Assembly (NCBI RefSeq): GCF_024713945.1
Contig: NC_134682.1
Location: 4,937,001 to 5,001,000, forward strand
DNA length: 64,000 bases
From: Dermatophagoides farinae
Taxonomy: Eukaryota; Arthropoda; Arachnida; Sarcoptiformes; Pyroglyphidae
Direction of reading: 5' to 3'
Below, piece after piece: positions 52,558 to 64,000 of the stretch. The translations under genes and the position numbers were made by a program. The notes under the pieces are model-generated. The model had not been told where the DNA came from, ran no database searches, and worked only from the letters and a program-made list of their open reading frames with translations. How positions within the stretch are numbered: the first letter of the stretch is position 1; every line of letters begins with the position of its first letter.

Positions 52558-53661
52558 ACACACACACACACACCTGTGTTTGTTTTTTTATTTCTCGCTG
52601 ATGAATTTTCCATCATCATCATCATCGTGATGACCAGGATCGATTAATGTCCGGCTCGACAATGGAATGAATGAAAAGATATTCATTCACCACCCAAAAC
52701 ATTCATCATTCATTCATTCGTTGTTGTTGTTGTTGTTGTCAGGTTTTGTTTTGTAAATTAAAAAAAAAATGTTATTAATTTTTCATTAAAAACAACCAGA
52801 ATCTCTAAACAAAATTGTCAACCTAAAAGCGGTATCCGCTTTTCAAAAAAAAAAAAAAAAAATGATGCATCGATTTGATTTTTATCACTTCACACACACA
52901 CAGAATATGAATATGAAAAACCGACAATTTTCGTCTCAAAGATTATTGTTGTCGTTGTGTGCGGATATCACCGGATACCCCACACACACACACACTCGTT
53001 TATCGCTAGAAAAAAAATAACTGATTGCTAGTTTGGTTTGTGGTGAATTTTTGAGATATCATTTTTGTCGTCCAAACTCTTCTTCAACAACTGCTAAACT
53101 GAATACTACACTACACTACGTTGTTCGTCATCATCATTCTAATCAACGTGAATTTCTATTATTAAATATTCAATGAGCTATGATGATGATGATGATGATG
53201 GTGATGGTCAGAGCAAAAAAAAAAAAAAAAACACTGCAAAAGTGTGTGCTTCATTCTTTCATTTGTTCTTTATTTCTTTCTTCAGATGATTATGATGGAT
53301 TGGCCAGAAACTTTTTATGGAAAAAGCGGCTGCTGTTGAATCTTTCATTTTTTTTCATTCAATTTTTTTCTTATTTTGTTGTTGTTGGTAGTGGTCATCG
53401 TCGTCGTTCATGTTTAAAAAAAATGAGAAATTTCCATTTAACAAAAACATTTTCCATCATCATCATCATCATCATCGTTCGTTAATATTTATGTTGTACA
53501 AATATTCTAATTTGAAAATGAAAGAAAAAAAATTCGTAACCAATGACGATGATGATGATGAAATGAGATGATTAAGATGATGTCCGTGATGATGATGATG
53601 ATTATGATGTATCGAAAGAATATTTTCGCTCACCCATTTGTGACATGTTAACGCTTTGGCA

Positions 53662-53686
53662 TTTTTTTTTTTTTTTTTTTTTTTTT
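53662..53686 (+). repeat. Poly-T run, 25 bases
   Basis: Longest homopolymer in the window, 25 T, followed by GACTAGCAGC. No element body is recognised next to it. Confidence 0.95.
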
Positions 53687-53989
53687 GACTAGCAGCTAAA
53701 CATCATCATCATCGTAATCATAATCAAAATCAAATTGATAATTCAATTTCTGCTCTGATCTGATCAAAGTATAAAGAGATGTTTTTCTTTTTTTTTCATA
53801 ATCTCCATCATTATAGAAGATTTGAATTTGAATTGTGAATGCAAGGATCAACAAGTTTGTTAGTTTCTGGTGTGTCTGTGTGTGTGTTTGAATGATGGAA
53901 ATAATTGCTGATGATGAGCGAGTCTCAAAAGGAATTGTATTGTGTTTTCAATTGAATTTAAATTCAATTTCGATTAATATTTGGAAACA

Positions 53990-54016
53990 ATGAATGAATG
54001 AATGAATGAATGAATG
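53990..54016 (+). repeat. AATG tetranucleotide microsatellite
   Basis: Nearly seven perfect units. Shorter runs of the same unit occur elsewhere, for example near 2164-2182. Confidence 0.9.
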
Positions 54017-55718
54017 TGTGTTTCAATGTATTCGTGTGTGATAATTAATCTTAATTTATCCTCGAACGAATCAACAAGCCGACAACAAACAAACGAATAG
54101 AGCTGAAATGAATTGTTGCTGTCGAAATCATTTCGTCGTACATGGTTTTGGTTGTCAATTTGTTCAAACAAATTTTTTTTCCAATAATTAGTGTGTGTGT
54201 ATGGCGGTAGAATGGAAATTCATTATTCACTCATAATGTTGATTGTTGTTGTTGTTGTTGTTGTCGTCGTCGTTTTGTTTGTTTGGTTAAAATTCTTTAC
54301 TTGTTGTTTTTATTGTTATTCAACAACAACGACGACAACATTCGTTTGCCGAATCACAAATCCCAAATGACCCGGTTATTTGTTCTATGTTTTTGATTGG
54401 AACTTTTTTTCCGGAATTTTATTCTCTTTTTTTTCTTGTTTGTAGAAATTTTTTAATAATCATTGATTTGATGGCTAGATGATAGCTATAGTTTGGTCCA
54501 GTTGATTATTATGATGATAATCAACATCATTATTGAACATCATTATTTCGTTAATAATCATTTGGTGTTGAATGTGAGATGTTGTTACATCAAAACAAAT
54601 ATCCATTTGGAATCACAATTGAATGGAAAAGAAAAATCGTGTTTGTCATTGATCCAAAAGATCCATTCCACCCATTAGAAAGAAAAAATAAAATTCACAA
54701 GTTAATATAAATCGGCCATAGAAAAAAAATCACTCACTACATAGTTCCATGTCCATGATGATGAGGCCCTTGTTTTTTTCGACAATAACATCACTCCATA
54801 GTCTAACTAATAATCATCATCATGATGATAATAACCAATAATGATCACCATCGTCATCATTTTCATTGGCCATTTTCTCGGGAAATATACGCTGTCACAT
54901 GGCCTAATCGGTGTGTGTGTGTCGATACAATTTCTTCATTCATTCTATCTTGTACAATTTATGCAATTCTTTTAGCCAATAGTGAATAACAAAAAAATGA
55001 AAATGAAAATTCTAGACATCATATAATGGCCATCATCGTTTGGTGATCATCATAATCATCTTTGATGAGATTCTGCATCTCTTTTTCTTGAAACATTTTT
55101 GATGCTGATAATAATGGCTATATTATCGCTGAATGTGTCTGTGTGTGTTTGTGAAGAAAAAAAGATGGCTACATAGTTATTAATAGTTAACCACCACCAT
55201 GAAAAATATTTTTCATTTTTTTTTGCTTTTTCACATTTAACATTTCTAAATTGAATCAAGAATTGCACTACAAGGCTTCTTACAACAGCAACAACGACGA
55301 TAAAGAATCCAACAAATACGTTAATATGATAAGATAAGATGAACAAAATGAAAATCGAAAATTGTTAATATTAATATCATACATGCCAATAATCCAGAAC
55401 CAGAATATCTGCATTTTTTTCTGTTTTGCCCACTCCAAATTTCAAATAATGTTATTCCATAGATGATAAGAATAATATCTATATTTGTTGCCGGCACAAA
55501 TATATGGAAAAAAATTATTCCATTGTATCAGAAGTAGAAAAAGTGAATGATACTCCAATTTTGTCTTTCATTTGTGTTTTTGTTTGGTTATTATTTGATG
55601 ATTCTATTATTTTTTCTCTTACCATTCTGCTAATATGTTGTTGTTCGATGGTGGATATGTTGTCGGTTATTGTTTGTTTGTTTCAGAATTTTCATTCTTA
55701 CAAATAACAATGATATCT

Positions 55719-55720
<2 letters not shown>

Positions 55721-55750
<30 letters not shown>
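55721..55750 (+). repeat. ATC trinucleotide microsatellite, 10 units
   Basis: 30 bases of perfect TCA/ATC units. The - strand frame across it yields an Asp run and is not a gene. Confidence 0.95.
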
Positions 55751-55751
<1 letters not shown>

Positions 55752-58700
55752 TGAGTGTGATATCTTGTGAGATTGTTGTTGTGTGTGTTTGTGTATTACT
55801 TTCAACTTGTGATTCAATATTGTTAGTCAAGTTGAAACATGGAAACCAAACAACATTGGAACAACGGAAAAAAGTCTCATGAGAAATAAATAATTTTTTT
55901 CCGTTCATTCTATTCTACCACATTTGTATTTACAACATTCTCCATTCGACGAGGTATATAATGTTTTTGCTAACCAGATTCCAACTGAATTGTTGTTGTT
56001 GGCGGTGTTTTTATATAACCTATTTGTGTCTGTATATGTGTGTATCAGTGTGTGCATTATTACCAATTACAATTACCAAGAATTGAGATAGATAGAAAAG
56101 AATTACCATACTTGAAACAAAACAAAAAAAAAATATTTGAAAGCCGGTTTCTACCGAAACACATGCACACACACACACACACACGTTTGTATATAATTAA
56201 AACCAAAAAAAAAAAAAATTCTTTTTATTTATTTAGTTTTTTCTTTTTCTTTTGCTGGTAATATCCTGAAATTCGTATTTTGTACCCGAAACGAAACACA
56301 AATACAGAAGATAATTACCGAATTTTATCCGGACAATTATCTTCACTATCATCATCATCATCATCATCTTCATTTATTATTATCTACAATCAGACCTAGG
56401 AAATTATCTTTAGATTTTTTTTTCATCCTATTTCATGGTATTAATGTTGTTGTTGTTGTTGGTATAATAATAGGAAATAAATACAAAGTTATTCGTCCGT
56501 AAATGACGTGACCGCTATTTATTTGGAATTATTTTTGTTGCTGTTGCCGGGTTTTTTAAGTGTAGTTTATATACAAGTGTAATGTAATGAATTTGATTCG
56601 GTTCCATTTGTAACTACCGTACTTGATAGACTTGAAATGAAAAAAGACAAACTATTTACGAAAATGGACCGATCCAAAACGTGAAAGAAGTGAAAAAAAA
56701 CCGGTCGACCATCGCGGGAATAGCAAAAAAAGATGCAATAATGTGTAAAGAAGAACAATTCTAGTAGCCGGTAGTAAATTGAAGCACGTTTTCATCATCA
56801 TCGTCAAATGCTCTCGCGCACACGTGTCTTCAAGCTTCAACGACAAACACGGCGAAATAGAGAGAGAGAAATGGAAATTTTCATTATAAACTTTTGTATG
56901 CTTCTGAATAACCGAAACAAAAAAAAATAATTATAACAAAGAAGTGATCCAGAAAAATAATAATGAAAACAACGACAAACGATTCAGGAATACTAAATAA
57001 ATATCATAAAATAATGACCATCATCATCATCATCATTCATGGAAATTATTGTCCACCATGAAAAAAGATACAGGAAATAATCATAACTGATGATGATGAA
57101 TTCAACAAAATATCAAAAAATGATGATGACACATGCATGTGCTGCTACCTATTGAATGGGAAAATTGAAACCAGATTCAATACTTGGATCCAAACATCCA
57201 CATAAAAATGAAATAAAATAAAAAAACAATGGACATCTCTCCTCTCCACTCTATTCCTTTGGGGATCATATCATAATCATCCGATAAAGAATTGAAAACA
57301 AAAAAATTTTTTGATTTTTCCTGTGGATCCCTTCTTGATCAAATTCATTAGATTTTATTTTTTTCAATGTTTTTTTCTGCTGCTGTTGTTGATGAAACAC
57401 TGGAAATTATAATAATGATAATGGAATCATGAAAAAAGTCAGACGATTTATGATTTCATGTTCCAATCGAATGAATGATTTGAATGTGAAATTTTTTTAT
57501 GCCCTAGCGTGGCGTGGTTCGTTCGCTGACTGGTTGGTTGGTTAGTTTGGGGCGTTTTTCTGTTGTGTTTGTGTGATTTATCTATGATTCTGGTTTTTTA
57601 GTTTTTTTTTGTTTGCCAGATTCATTTTGCTTTTTTTCAATAAAATTTTATTATTATTGTTTTCTATTTTGTTTTGTTTTCTTTTTTTATTGTTGTTGTT
57701 GTTTGATTTTGATCGTCATTCACACACACACACACACTACAATTGAAATTTGCAGTGACGTTTTTCACTTTTTTCGGCATAACGCCATTATATAATAATA
57801 ACCGGAATGAGTCATTTGGACATTAAATTTTATTCCGAATAATAATCCAAAGATGAAATTTGATTCTGAAACAATCGTCTATGCTCAGCTTTGCATTGTT
57901 TTTGTGCAATGGCAATGAAATTGATACAACCAGAAAAATGGTGATGGTGATGATGATGATATGACCTTTAAAATTTTGTCCTTCATATCGTTTAATCCAC
58001 CGGAAAAGGATACTGAAAAATGAATGATTTTTCTTCTTTTTTTCACTACGGAAACAACAACCGGAAACCAGAAACGGTGAAAAAAATAGAAAACTTAACT
58101 ATGTGGAAAATGTTTGTTTTTTTCTTTTGTTTCTCACCAAAGTGTTTTTATTTTCTCTTTTTTTTTGGTGACAAAATGTGCCAAAAACAAAGTTTTTTCT
58201 TTCGCCTTTCTTTTACCCAATGAAAAATCAAATTACATTGCATAAAGCTATTGAGAAATTTATAGGTTTTAAAAAAATGAAATGAAACTTTGAAAAATTC
58301 TAAAAGATGCCGGGTGTTTGTGAGTGTAGAATTTTTTAGCGTTTTTTTTGTTCTTTATGGCTAGATGCCATCATCATTATCATTATCATTAAGTGATGAT
58401 GATGATGATCGTCAAGTTGTGTAGTAATAGTTGAAAATGACGAGAAAAAATACGAACGAAGAAGAAAAATCAAAAAAGTTACTACACTGTTATGATCATA
58501 ATAATGATGATGATGATGATTATGGGCTCATCTTTTTTTTTGTTTCATTCGTATACCCGGGTGCCGGTAATGTGCTCCATTTACGTTACATTTTTTTCTT
58601 TGGTTCCAAATCAACCATTGTATGATAGGTGATGTGTTTTATTTGAAGGTGGGTGGATGAATCTAATCGACAGCTGCCTGAATTGAAATGATTCATCAAA

Positions 58701-59600
58701 AGGGAAAAACATCTGCTTTTATAAATATAAAGAATCGGGTGTGATGGAAAACTTTTTAATTTTTATTCGTGAAAAAAAATAAAAGATTCAATGACCGACC
58801 GGGTTTCGAGATCCAATTAAGATTTACGAAAAAGAATTGTCAATTTCAAATGTAAAAAAAAATCTTTAGTTCAATATAAATATAATATATTAATGGCTTC
58901 CTTCATCTTCATTATCGTCATCATCATGATGATCATTGCAAAATGAAAAAATAAAATAAAATAAAATGTTTCAATCCATATTTTTCTTTCTTCTTGACAA
59001 GATTGTTGTAGTTTTCTAGTTGGTTTTTTTTTTGCTAAACATCAATGTATTTGCCATTTATGGTTATGTGCAAACAAACAAACAAATGTGTGTGTGTGTG
59101 TGATGTAATGATGATGATAATTTGATCTTCTCCAGAGAAATATTAATGATGATAATTTCTTCAAATGATGAGATAGAGAGAGAGAGAATGGGAGATGATC
59201 GATAAGCTGCACTTTTTTTTCTTTCTTAAAGAAAATGGATGTTTGAAAAACAAATACGGTATATCATAATTGAAGAAGAAATGGTTGTTTTCTACAAGAT
59301 CAACAACAACATTACCGGCCTGCGTTCAATTTGGTGATATTATTTTTTTCTCGTGATTTAAAACCGATGAAATCTACAAATTTCAAATCCATTTTCGTGA
59401 TTGTGTTTGTTTTTAAAAATGTGTGGTAGTAGCAGTAAGCTTAGTGAATTAAGTAATTTCATTATCATTTTAATGGTGTTCCATTAATCTTGTTTTTTGC
59501 TTTTTTTTGGTGATACATAGTAAATTTTCTTGTTTTTTTTATGTTGATAAAATTATCTTTTTTGTACTAATTGCTCATTTTTTTATCTTGAATTTTTTAG

Positions 59601-59681
59601 GTAGGTGATCGATTTTCTTTGTTTGTGTTCTGGATTCATTCACTATCTCTGCGTTTGCTTGCGTTTACTGTGGGTGTATAT
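59601..59681 (+). CDS. Candidate 27-codon internal exon
   Basis: Flanked by TTATCTTGAATTTTTTAG and a full-consensus GTAAGT (59682). The 81 bases between are open in phase 0 with phase 0 exit: VGDRFSLFVFWIHSLSL, then RLLAFTVGVY. Length divisible by three and two good splice sites around an open frame make it one of the better exon candidates. The peptide is hydrophobic with Arg residues, perhaps a membrane segment. It would be phase-compatible with the phase 0 donor at 19558, although 40 kb away. The first bases GTAGGT could themselves act as a donor, so the reading is ambiguous. Confidence 0.25.
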
Positions 59682-59724
59682 GTAAGTTCTTTTTTTTTCG
59701 ATTATTTTTTTCGTGCTCAATTGA

Positions 59725-59937
59725 TTTTGTGGGATATGTGTTTATATTACGAATAACATTGAAGAAAAATCCGACCAAAAAAAAAAAAAAAAAATTACCG
59801 GGTATTTATTTTGTTTTTGTAAAATAAATCTTTCACTTGAATTCGTTGGTAGGCTAATGCTACCAGTTTTCAGCAATCCAGACCATCCAAATCATAAGGT
59901 TCCGAAGCCGGTAATTTTCAAATTGTTATGTTCATAA
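59725..59937 (+). CDS. Candidate open segment with a proline/histidine-rich peptide
   Basis: A 70-codon open frame contains an ATG at 59857 that begins MLPVFSNPDHPNHKVPKP. A potential acceptor (CCAGTTTTCAG, AG at 59872-59873) and donor-like GTAATT (59911) bracket the most protein-like part. The upstream portion translates a poly-A run into Lys5 and is unlikely to be coding. Using the acceptor in phase 0 from the 59601 exon would give QSRPSKS and a stop, a possible terminal exon. The same bases on the - strand read LRNLMIWMVWIAENW before a stop. It is local coding-like sequence of unresolved strand. Confidence 0.15.
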   Translation, partial: FCGICVYITNNIEEKSDQKKKKKITGYLFCFCKINLSLEFVGRLMLPVFSNPDHPNHKVPKPVIFKLLCS

Positions 59938-59958
59938 ATTTTTTTTTTACGGCCGGAT

Positions 59959-60324
59959 CTATGATGGATTGAAGAAAACTTTTTTTTCTACCCCACGATG
60001 ATGATGGTGGTAGCCATTTATTTCAAAAATTATAGTGGTGATGATCACAATGTTGATGATGATGGATAGAATAAAGAATGATATTTCAATTGACCGGTGT
60101 GTGGGCGTGCGCGCATGTGACCCATCCGATGGATCCAAATTACGATTAGTTTTCATTATTATCTTCGATGGAATAAAAGAATGAATTGTGAAGAAAACAT
60201 AATGGCAAACAATAATGAAAAAAACCACATCACAAATTTTGTACAAAAAAAGATGAAAAAAATGAAGACATTTGGTGCCCAAATTATAGGTTTTGGGATG
60301 ATGATTTGATATTTTTATCATCAT
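59959..60324 (-). CDS. Candidate small membrane ORF, 121 aa
   Basis: The true ATG start (MMIKISNHHPKTYNLGTKCL) leads into a hydrophobic region at about residues 21-50. A polar loop follows (MKTNRNLDPSDGSHARTPTH), then a second hydrophobic segment at about 83-102 and a His/Lys tail. The polar loop comes from a GC-rich patch with CpGs (GTGGGCGTGCGCGCATG, about 60099-60115), unusual for this window. The layout suggests two membrane spans. ATC/GAT repeats supply part of the Ile and His content. I cannot name a family. Confidence 0.2.
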   Translation of the reverse strand: MMIKISNHHPKTYNLGTKCLHFFHLFLYKICDVVFFIIVCHYVFFTIHSFIPSKIIMKTNRNLDPSDGSHARTPTHRSIEISFFILSIIINIVIITTIIFEINGYHHHHRGVEKKVFFNPS

Positions 60325-61905
60325 CGTAGTTTTTAAGCAAAATTATCAATGTCCAATTGTGTGTGTTTGTGTGTTTGAACCATATCTATAGCACACACAC
60401 ACACACATGGACAATGTTGATGATGATGACCATCATCATGGTAAATATATGGAAATTGCAATTTCCACCAAGAAGAAGAAAAAAATAGAATGGAATCCAA
60501 TTCGATATTAATTTCAATATTTGTATCCACCGTGTGTTTGTGTGTGAACAAAACGAATTTTTTTTCTCTGTTTTGTTCATATCAAATCTGTTTTTTCTTT
60601 TGTCAAGATTCGATCTTGTTTTTCCATCATCATCATCATAACAACAGGTTATCGAGTTCAAAATGTAAATCAATTCTAATAAAAAAAATGAAAAAACCGA
60701 TTCGTTTTGTGTAAGAAGGAAACACATTTGCCTTAGTTCCATATCTGGGTTATTATTTCAATTTCTTTTCTCTTTTTCCTTACATCATTACAATTGCATG
60801 TTATGTAACTGTATTTCGCGTGTGTGTGTTTGGTCTATCTCATCGAATTGATTCATTTTATGTGGACAAAGTTTTCTGTTGTTGTTTATGTTGGTGGTGT
60901 GAGAATAAGGAAGAAATTGATTTTTTTCTTTTGAATCAATATCAATAATTGATAATTTTCTTTTTTTCGTTTATTGAAAATGCTTTATGTAATGTATCGT
61001 CATTTTGAAGTGAAAGAAAATATTTTTATTATTATTATCGACTCGATTTACATTTAAATATCCCTCATCCAATGGTCTGGGCTGGCTATTTTATTCAAAC
61101 AACAATACAAAATTCGATTCAAAATTGGCTGCCGCATCTTCTTCTTCACTTGATTTCACAATTGTGTTGTTGTTGTTGTTGTCGTTTTTGTTTGATTGAA
61201 TGAATGAATGAATAAATTTCAAGTGTCCAATCGATTGTGATGATGATGGCGAATGTTTTGTGGCCAAGGGATCCGAAAAGTGGTTCACCACTTTCAAAAA
61301 ACGAAACAAATAAATAATGATGAAATGAAAGAGTTTTTCCCGTGAATTGAATTGAATTGAATCGAATGATAAACAAAAAATCAACTCAAATTCATTAAAG
61401 CATCATCATCATCATCATCATTATTATTATTGACATTAAGATTCTTTGGAATTTGGAATTTCATTTCTCACTATCTGGGACAGATGTGTGATGTGTGTTG
61501 ATCTTTTCCATTCATTCAAACAATGATATTGATCGATTGAATATGAATGATGACCATACATGCACACACAATTACTTATTACTAATGATTGAATGAGTTG
61601 TATGTGGATTGTTGGTCATACAAAATGAACGAAATGAATCAATCATTTTCTTGTTGTTGTCGTTGTTCTCTGTAATAATAATAAAGTCATTCAATTTTGG
61701 CTCATATTTATTTATTCAACTTTACACATTTGATACACATACATGCATATATAGTTGGTTTTGTGATTAAATTTTCTCTGATGGTCTAATGTGGCAAAGG
61801 CATCTCAAGTGTATCATATGATGATGATGATGAGTGATTTGATGATTGAATATTTACCGAACAACGAGAAAGAGAAAATGAATCAATAGGGCACTTGCAC
61901 ACACA

Positions 61906-61907
<2 letters not shown>
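60325..61907. other. Non-coding stretch with one doubtful frame
   Basis: A 118-codon ATG-started frame on the - strand (60386-60742, beginning MELRQMCFLLTQNESVFSFF) ends in translated GT repeat. It overlaps a second - frame, so I do not call it. The rest shows ATG/CAT and AATTG repeats. Confidence 0.45.

Positions 61908-61944
<37 letters not shown>
61908..61944 (+). repeat. CA dinucleotide microsatellite, longest CA tract
   Basis: 37 bases of uninterrupted CA, followed by TATACATA. Confidence 0.95.
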
Positions 61945-61951
<7 letters not shown>

Positions 61952-62881
61952 TAGTCAGAATTCAATTTTCAATGATTGAAACTTTCATGATCCCCAAGAA
62001 TTGATGATTGTGAAGAAGTCGTTCCAGAAAAAATGTATGTGTGTATGACCTCTTCAATCATATTGTCGATTTGTGGGAGAGTTTATAATTATTATTTTCT
62101 TTTCTCTTTCTCGCCTTTTTAACACTGAAAGTTTATTTTTCTTTTTATCAAATTGAATCGTGTGTGAACCAAGAACATCATACATTGTTACCAAGTTCAG
62201 AAACGTTGTCTATGTATGTATCAACGAAAACAAAAAGTTTCAATTTTTTTTTCTTGTGAAAAAAAGTTCAAAATTGTACCCTATGGAATCAAAACTTGAA
62301 AATATTCCATATCTATGATTGAGCAAGAGACAAAAAAATAATAATTGGAAGTAATCGATCTTTTTCCTTTCATTTTGATATGTCATTGATAATAATAATA
62401 ATGATGATGATGGGCGGTTCCCATTCGTTACATGTCATTTTACTTTAATCCACTTGATCATTAATTAATTAACAAGCCATCATGATGATCATGATGATCA
62501 AGGCATTAAAAACACGAAACCAACCAAACACCGACATGGAAAAAAGTTTTTTTCGTTTCAAAAATGGAGAAAAAATGTCCCACGAGCAGACAAAAACGTT
62601 GGAATTTGAAGCAGAGCGGTTATAAAAAGAAAAATAAAATCATCATCATCAATCTTGCCGTCGTTGTTGTTATCCATCTATTTGGATTCTTTTTCCATTT
62701 TCCATTTACACACGTTGTTGCATGTCATTGGATCTATCCACTATGACAACTAGTGAAAAAGTGAATATTTTTCACTATCTAAATATGTGTGTGTTTGTTG
62801 TTTCATTCTGTTGTTTTCTGTTTCTATTTCTATTTTCGAGTACAAATAAGCCACTTGAAACTTTGTTTTTGCTTTGCTTAC
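61945..62881. other. Non-coding stretch
   Basis: Nothing supportable. Short CATGATGATCATGATGATC-like near-palindromic repeats occur near 62479-62500. Confidence 0.5.
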
Positions 62882-63190
62882 CGGTTTTTTTTTTCGTTCC
62901 TCGTCATTTTGAATGAAGGAAAAGAAAAACGGACAAAATTTGAGTTTGAAAAGTTGACTTTTAGAATGAATAATATTGTTGTCGGTATTTTTTTGGTGTG
63001 GGCGAGCAGGCGGCGGCGGCGGTAGACGACGAAGATGGACGAGATCTTTATTAACGTAGTAGTGATGTAATGTGTGATAATCCAAAATGTATCCATTCTC
63101 GTCTGTCTGATGGATGGACTTGAAATTGTTACCGGACTCTACACTAGATTTGAATCCAAATATCGTGTCGCGCGAGAGTGAAAATGACTG
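62882..63190 (-). CDS. Candidate GC-rich internal exon, 103 codons
   Basis: The surrounding - frame is open for 156 codons without an early Met. At its 3' side CCG is followed by GTAAGC (62881-62876), a strong donor in phase 0. A plausible acceptor, GGCCCTGGCAG ending at 63191, gives phase 0 entry. Between them lie QSFSLSRDTIFGFKSSV, then ESGNNFKSIHQTDENGYILD, then YHTLHHYYVNKDLVHLRRL, then PPPPPARPH and a Lys-rich end (NDEERKKKP). Roughly 63000-63200 is much richer in GC and CpG than the window average, as exons in AT-rich genomes often are. The acceptor lacks a good pyrimidine tract. No family is recognised; a CpG-rich regulatory element is the alternative. Confidence 0.35.
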
Positions 63191-64000
63191 CTGCCAGGGC
63201 CATTGATGATATATGAGCAATTAATTTTGTTTTTTTTTTTCTTTGTTGAAATTTCGATAAAGTTTTCTCCTTTTGTTTTTTCGCTCATTCATTTTCATGC
63301 GAAAGATATACGGTAGCTGCCATCCATCCACCCACATACAATGATGTTAATGATGATGAAAAGTGATTTATTATTCTCAATCATCATCATCATCATCATC
63401 ATCGAAGAATCATTATTAATTTGTGTATGTGTGTGTATGAGTAAAAGTAGCGGTTAAAATGTTGAAAAAAAATTCGGTTGAATTAGAATCGAATGGAGAG
63501 AGAAATAAAGAAAAAGAGGGGAAACATTAAATTAATGGCCAATAATGGAAGTTTTGTTTCCTTCTCCGTTTGTTTGCTCATTTTTTTTACTTCGTAGAAA
63601 ACTACTAATATTTGGCCACCACCACCATCATCATCATCATCATCATCATCGTCATCGTTGGCTTTTTTGTCGAGAAAATTTTTATTTTGTTTCAAAATAA
63701 AAATGATAAATTATCTTGTTGCACACAATAAAATCGAATAGTTCGAACGAAACCAAGTGGAAAATGAATCTACAAAAATGAAAAAAATTTGAAAAAAAAA
63801 TTTTTTAATCAATCAATCGAAAATTGAAAAACAAAATTAGAATCATTCTTTTTTTTGGTAACTTGATTGATTGTTACGTTATCGTTGAATGATCCAAACT
63901 TTGAGGCCCTTTAAATTCAACGACAACAACAACAAATTAACCACCACCACAAGAGAAGAATCAAACTTGAATTCAAAACACCAGAACCATCTAATCACAC
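63191..64000. other. Right-hand end, repeats only
   Basis: Holds an ATC tract (63381-63402) and a compound CCA-ATC tract (63617-63650), with AT-rich spacer. No gene is seen. Confidence 0.55.
63617..63650 (+). repeat. Compound CCA-ATC microsatellite
   Basis: CCA units pass into eight ATC units. The - strand reading gives Asp and Gly runs, a repeat artefact. Confidence 0.95.

Larger units (their letters stand above)
48195..59600. other. Repeat-peppered non-coding stretch
   Basis: No supportable gene in 11.4 kb. Contains GT at 50506-50534, a GGTC tetranucleotide run at 50404-50424, poly-T at 53662-53686, AATG units at 53990-54016, ATC at 55721-55750 and a GAGAGA tract near 52251-52272. Small ATG-started frames at 49187-49363 and 49767-50042 look protein-like but lack splice or family support. 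Confidence 0.5.

Noticed and set aside
60386-60742. 118-codon ATG-started - strand frame
   Set aside because: It ends in translated GT repeat and overlaps another - frame; no independent evidence.

Overview
This is eukaryotic nuclear DNA that is about 70 percent A+T by eye. It has no operons, no ribosome-binding sites and no rRNA, tRNA or CRISPR array that I could recognise. Very frequent short CAT/ATG, GTT/AAC and CA/GT microsatellites on both strands, long A/T runs and GT-AG splice signals fit a compact arthropod genome. My best guess is an acariform mite of the Dermatophagoides/Sarcoptes type. That call rests on repeat texture and is inference.

One gene is well supported, on the + strand. 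A large exon at 18186-19558 encodes 458 codons of low-complexity, probably disordered protein with Ser/Thr, His, Pro, Ala, acidic and Gln tracts. It is flanked by a strong acceptor and a good donor. About 1.8 kb upstream, at 16332-16362, I see an ATG in good context, ten codons (MSTAAAKRYL) and a perfect GTAAGT donor. Its phase joins exactly to the large exon through a split Tyr codon. Together they give 468 residues of the N-terminal part of a protein that looks like a transcription or chromatin regulator. The DNA-binding or other folded part must lie in exons not identified here, possibly beyond the window.

The rest is mostly non-coding. At 1-13600 there are only microsatellites and weak candidates, including a relatively GC-rich spot near 9950-10380 and an exceptional perfect GA tract of 102 units at 11824-12027. 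At 13612-14278 there is a coherent model for a tiny two-exon gene: dyad, TATA, signal-anchor exon, intron, basic tail. From 19559 to 59600 there is about 40 kb of repeat-peppered DNA, either a giant intron or intergenic regulatory DNA. At 59600-63200 several exon-like segments appear on both strands. The best is a GC-rich 309-base open segment on the - strand at 62882-63190 ending at a GTAAGC donor.

Chance open frames of about 100 codons are expected in 64 kb of such AT-rich DNA. All entries other than the 16332/18186 gene and the repeats are therefore hypotheses, and their confidence values are low on purpose.
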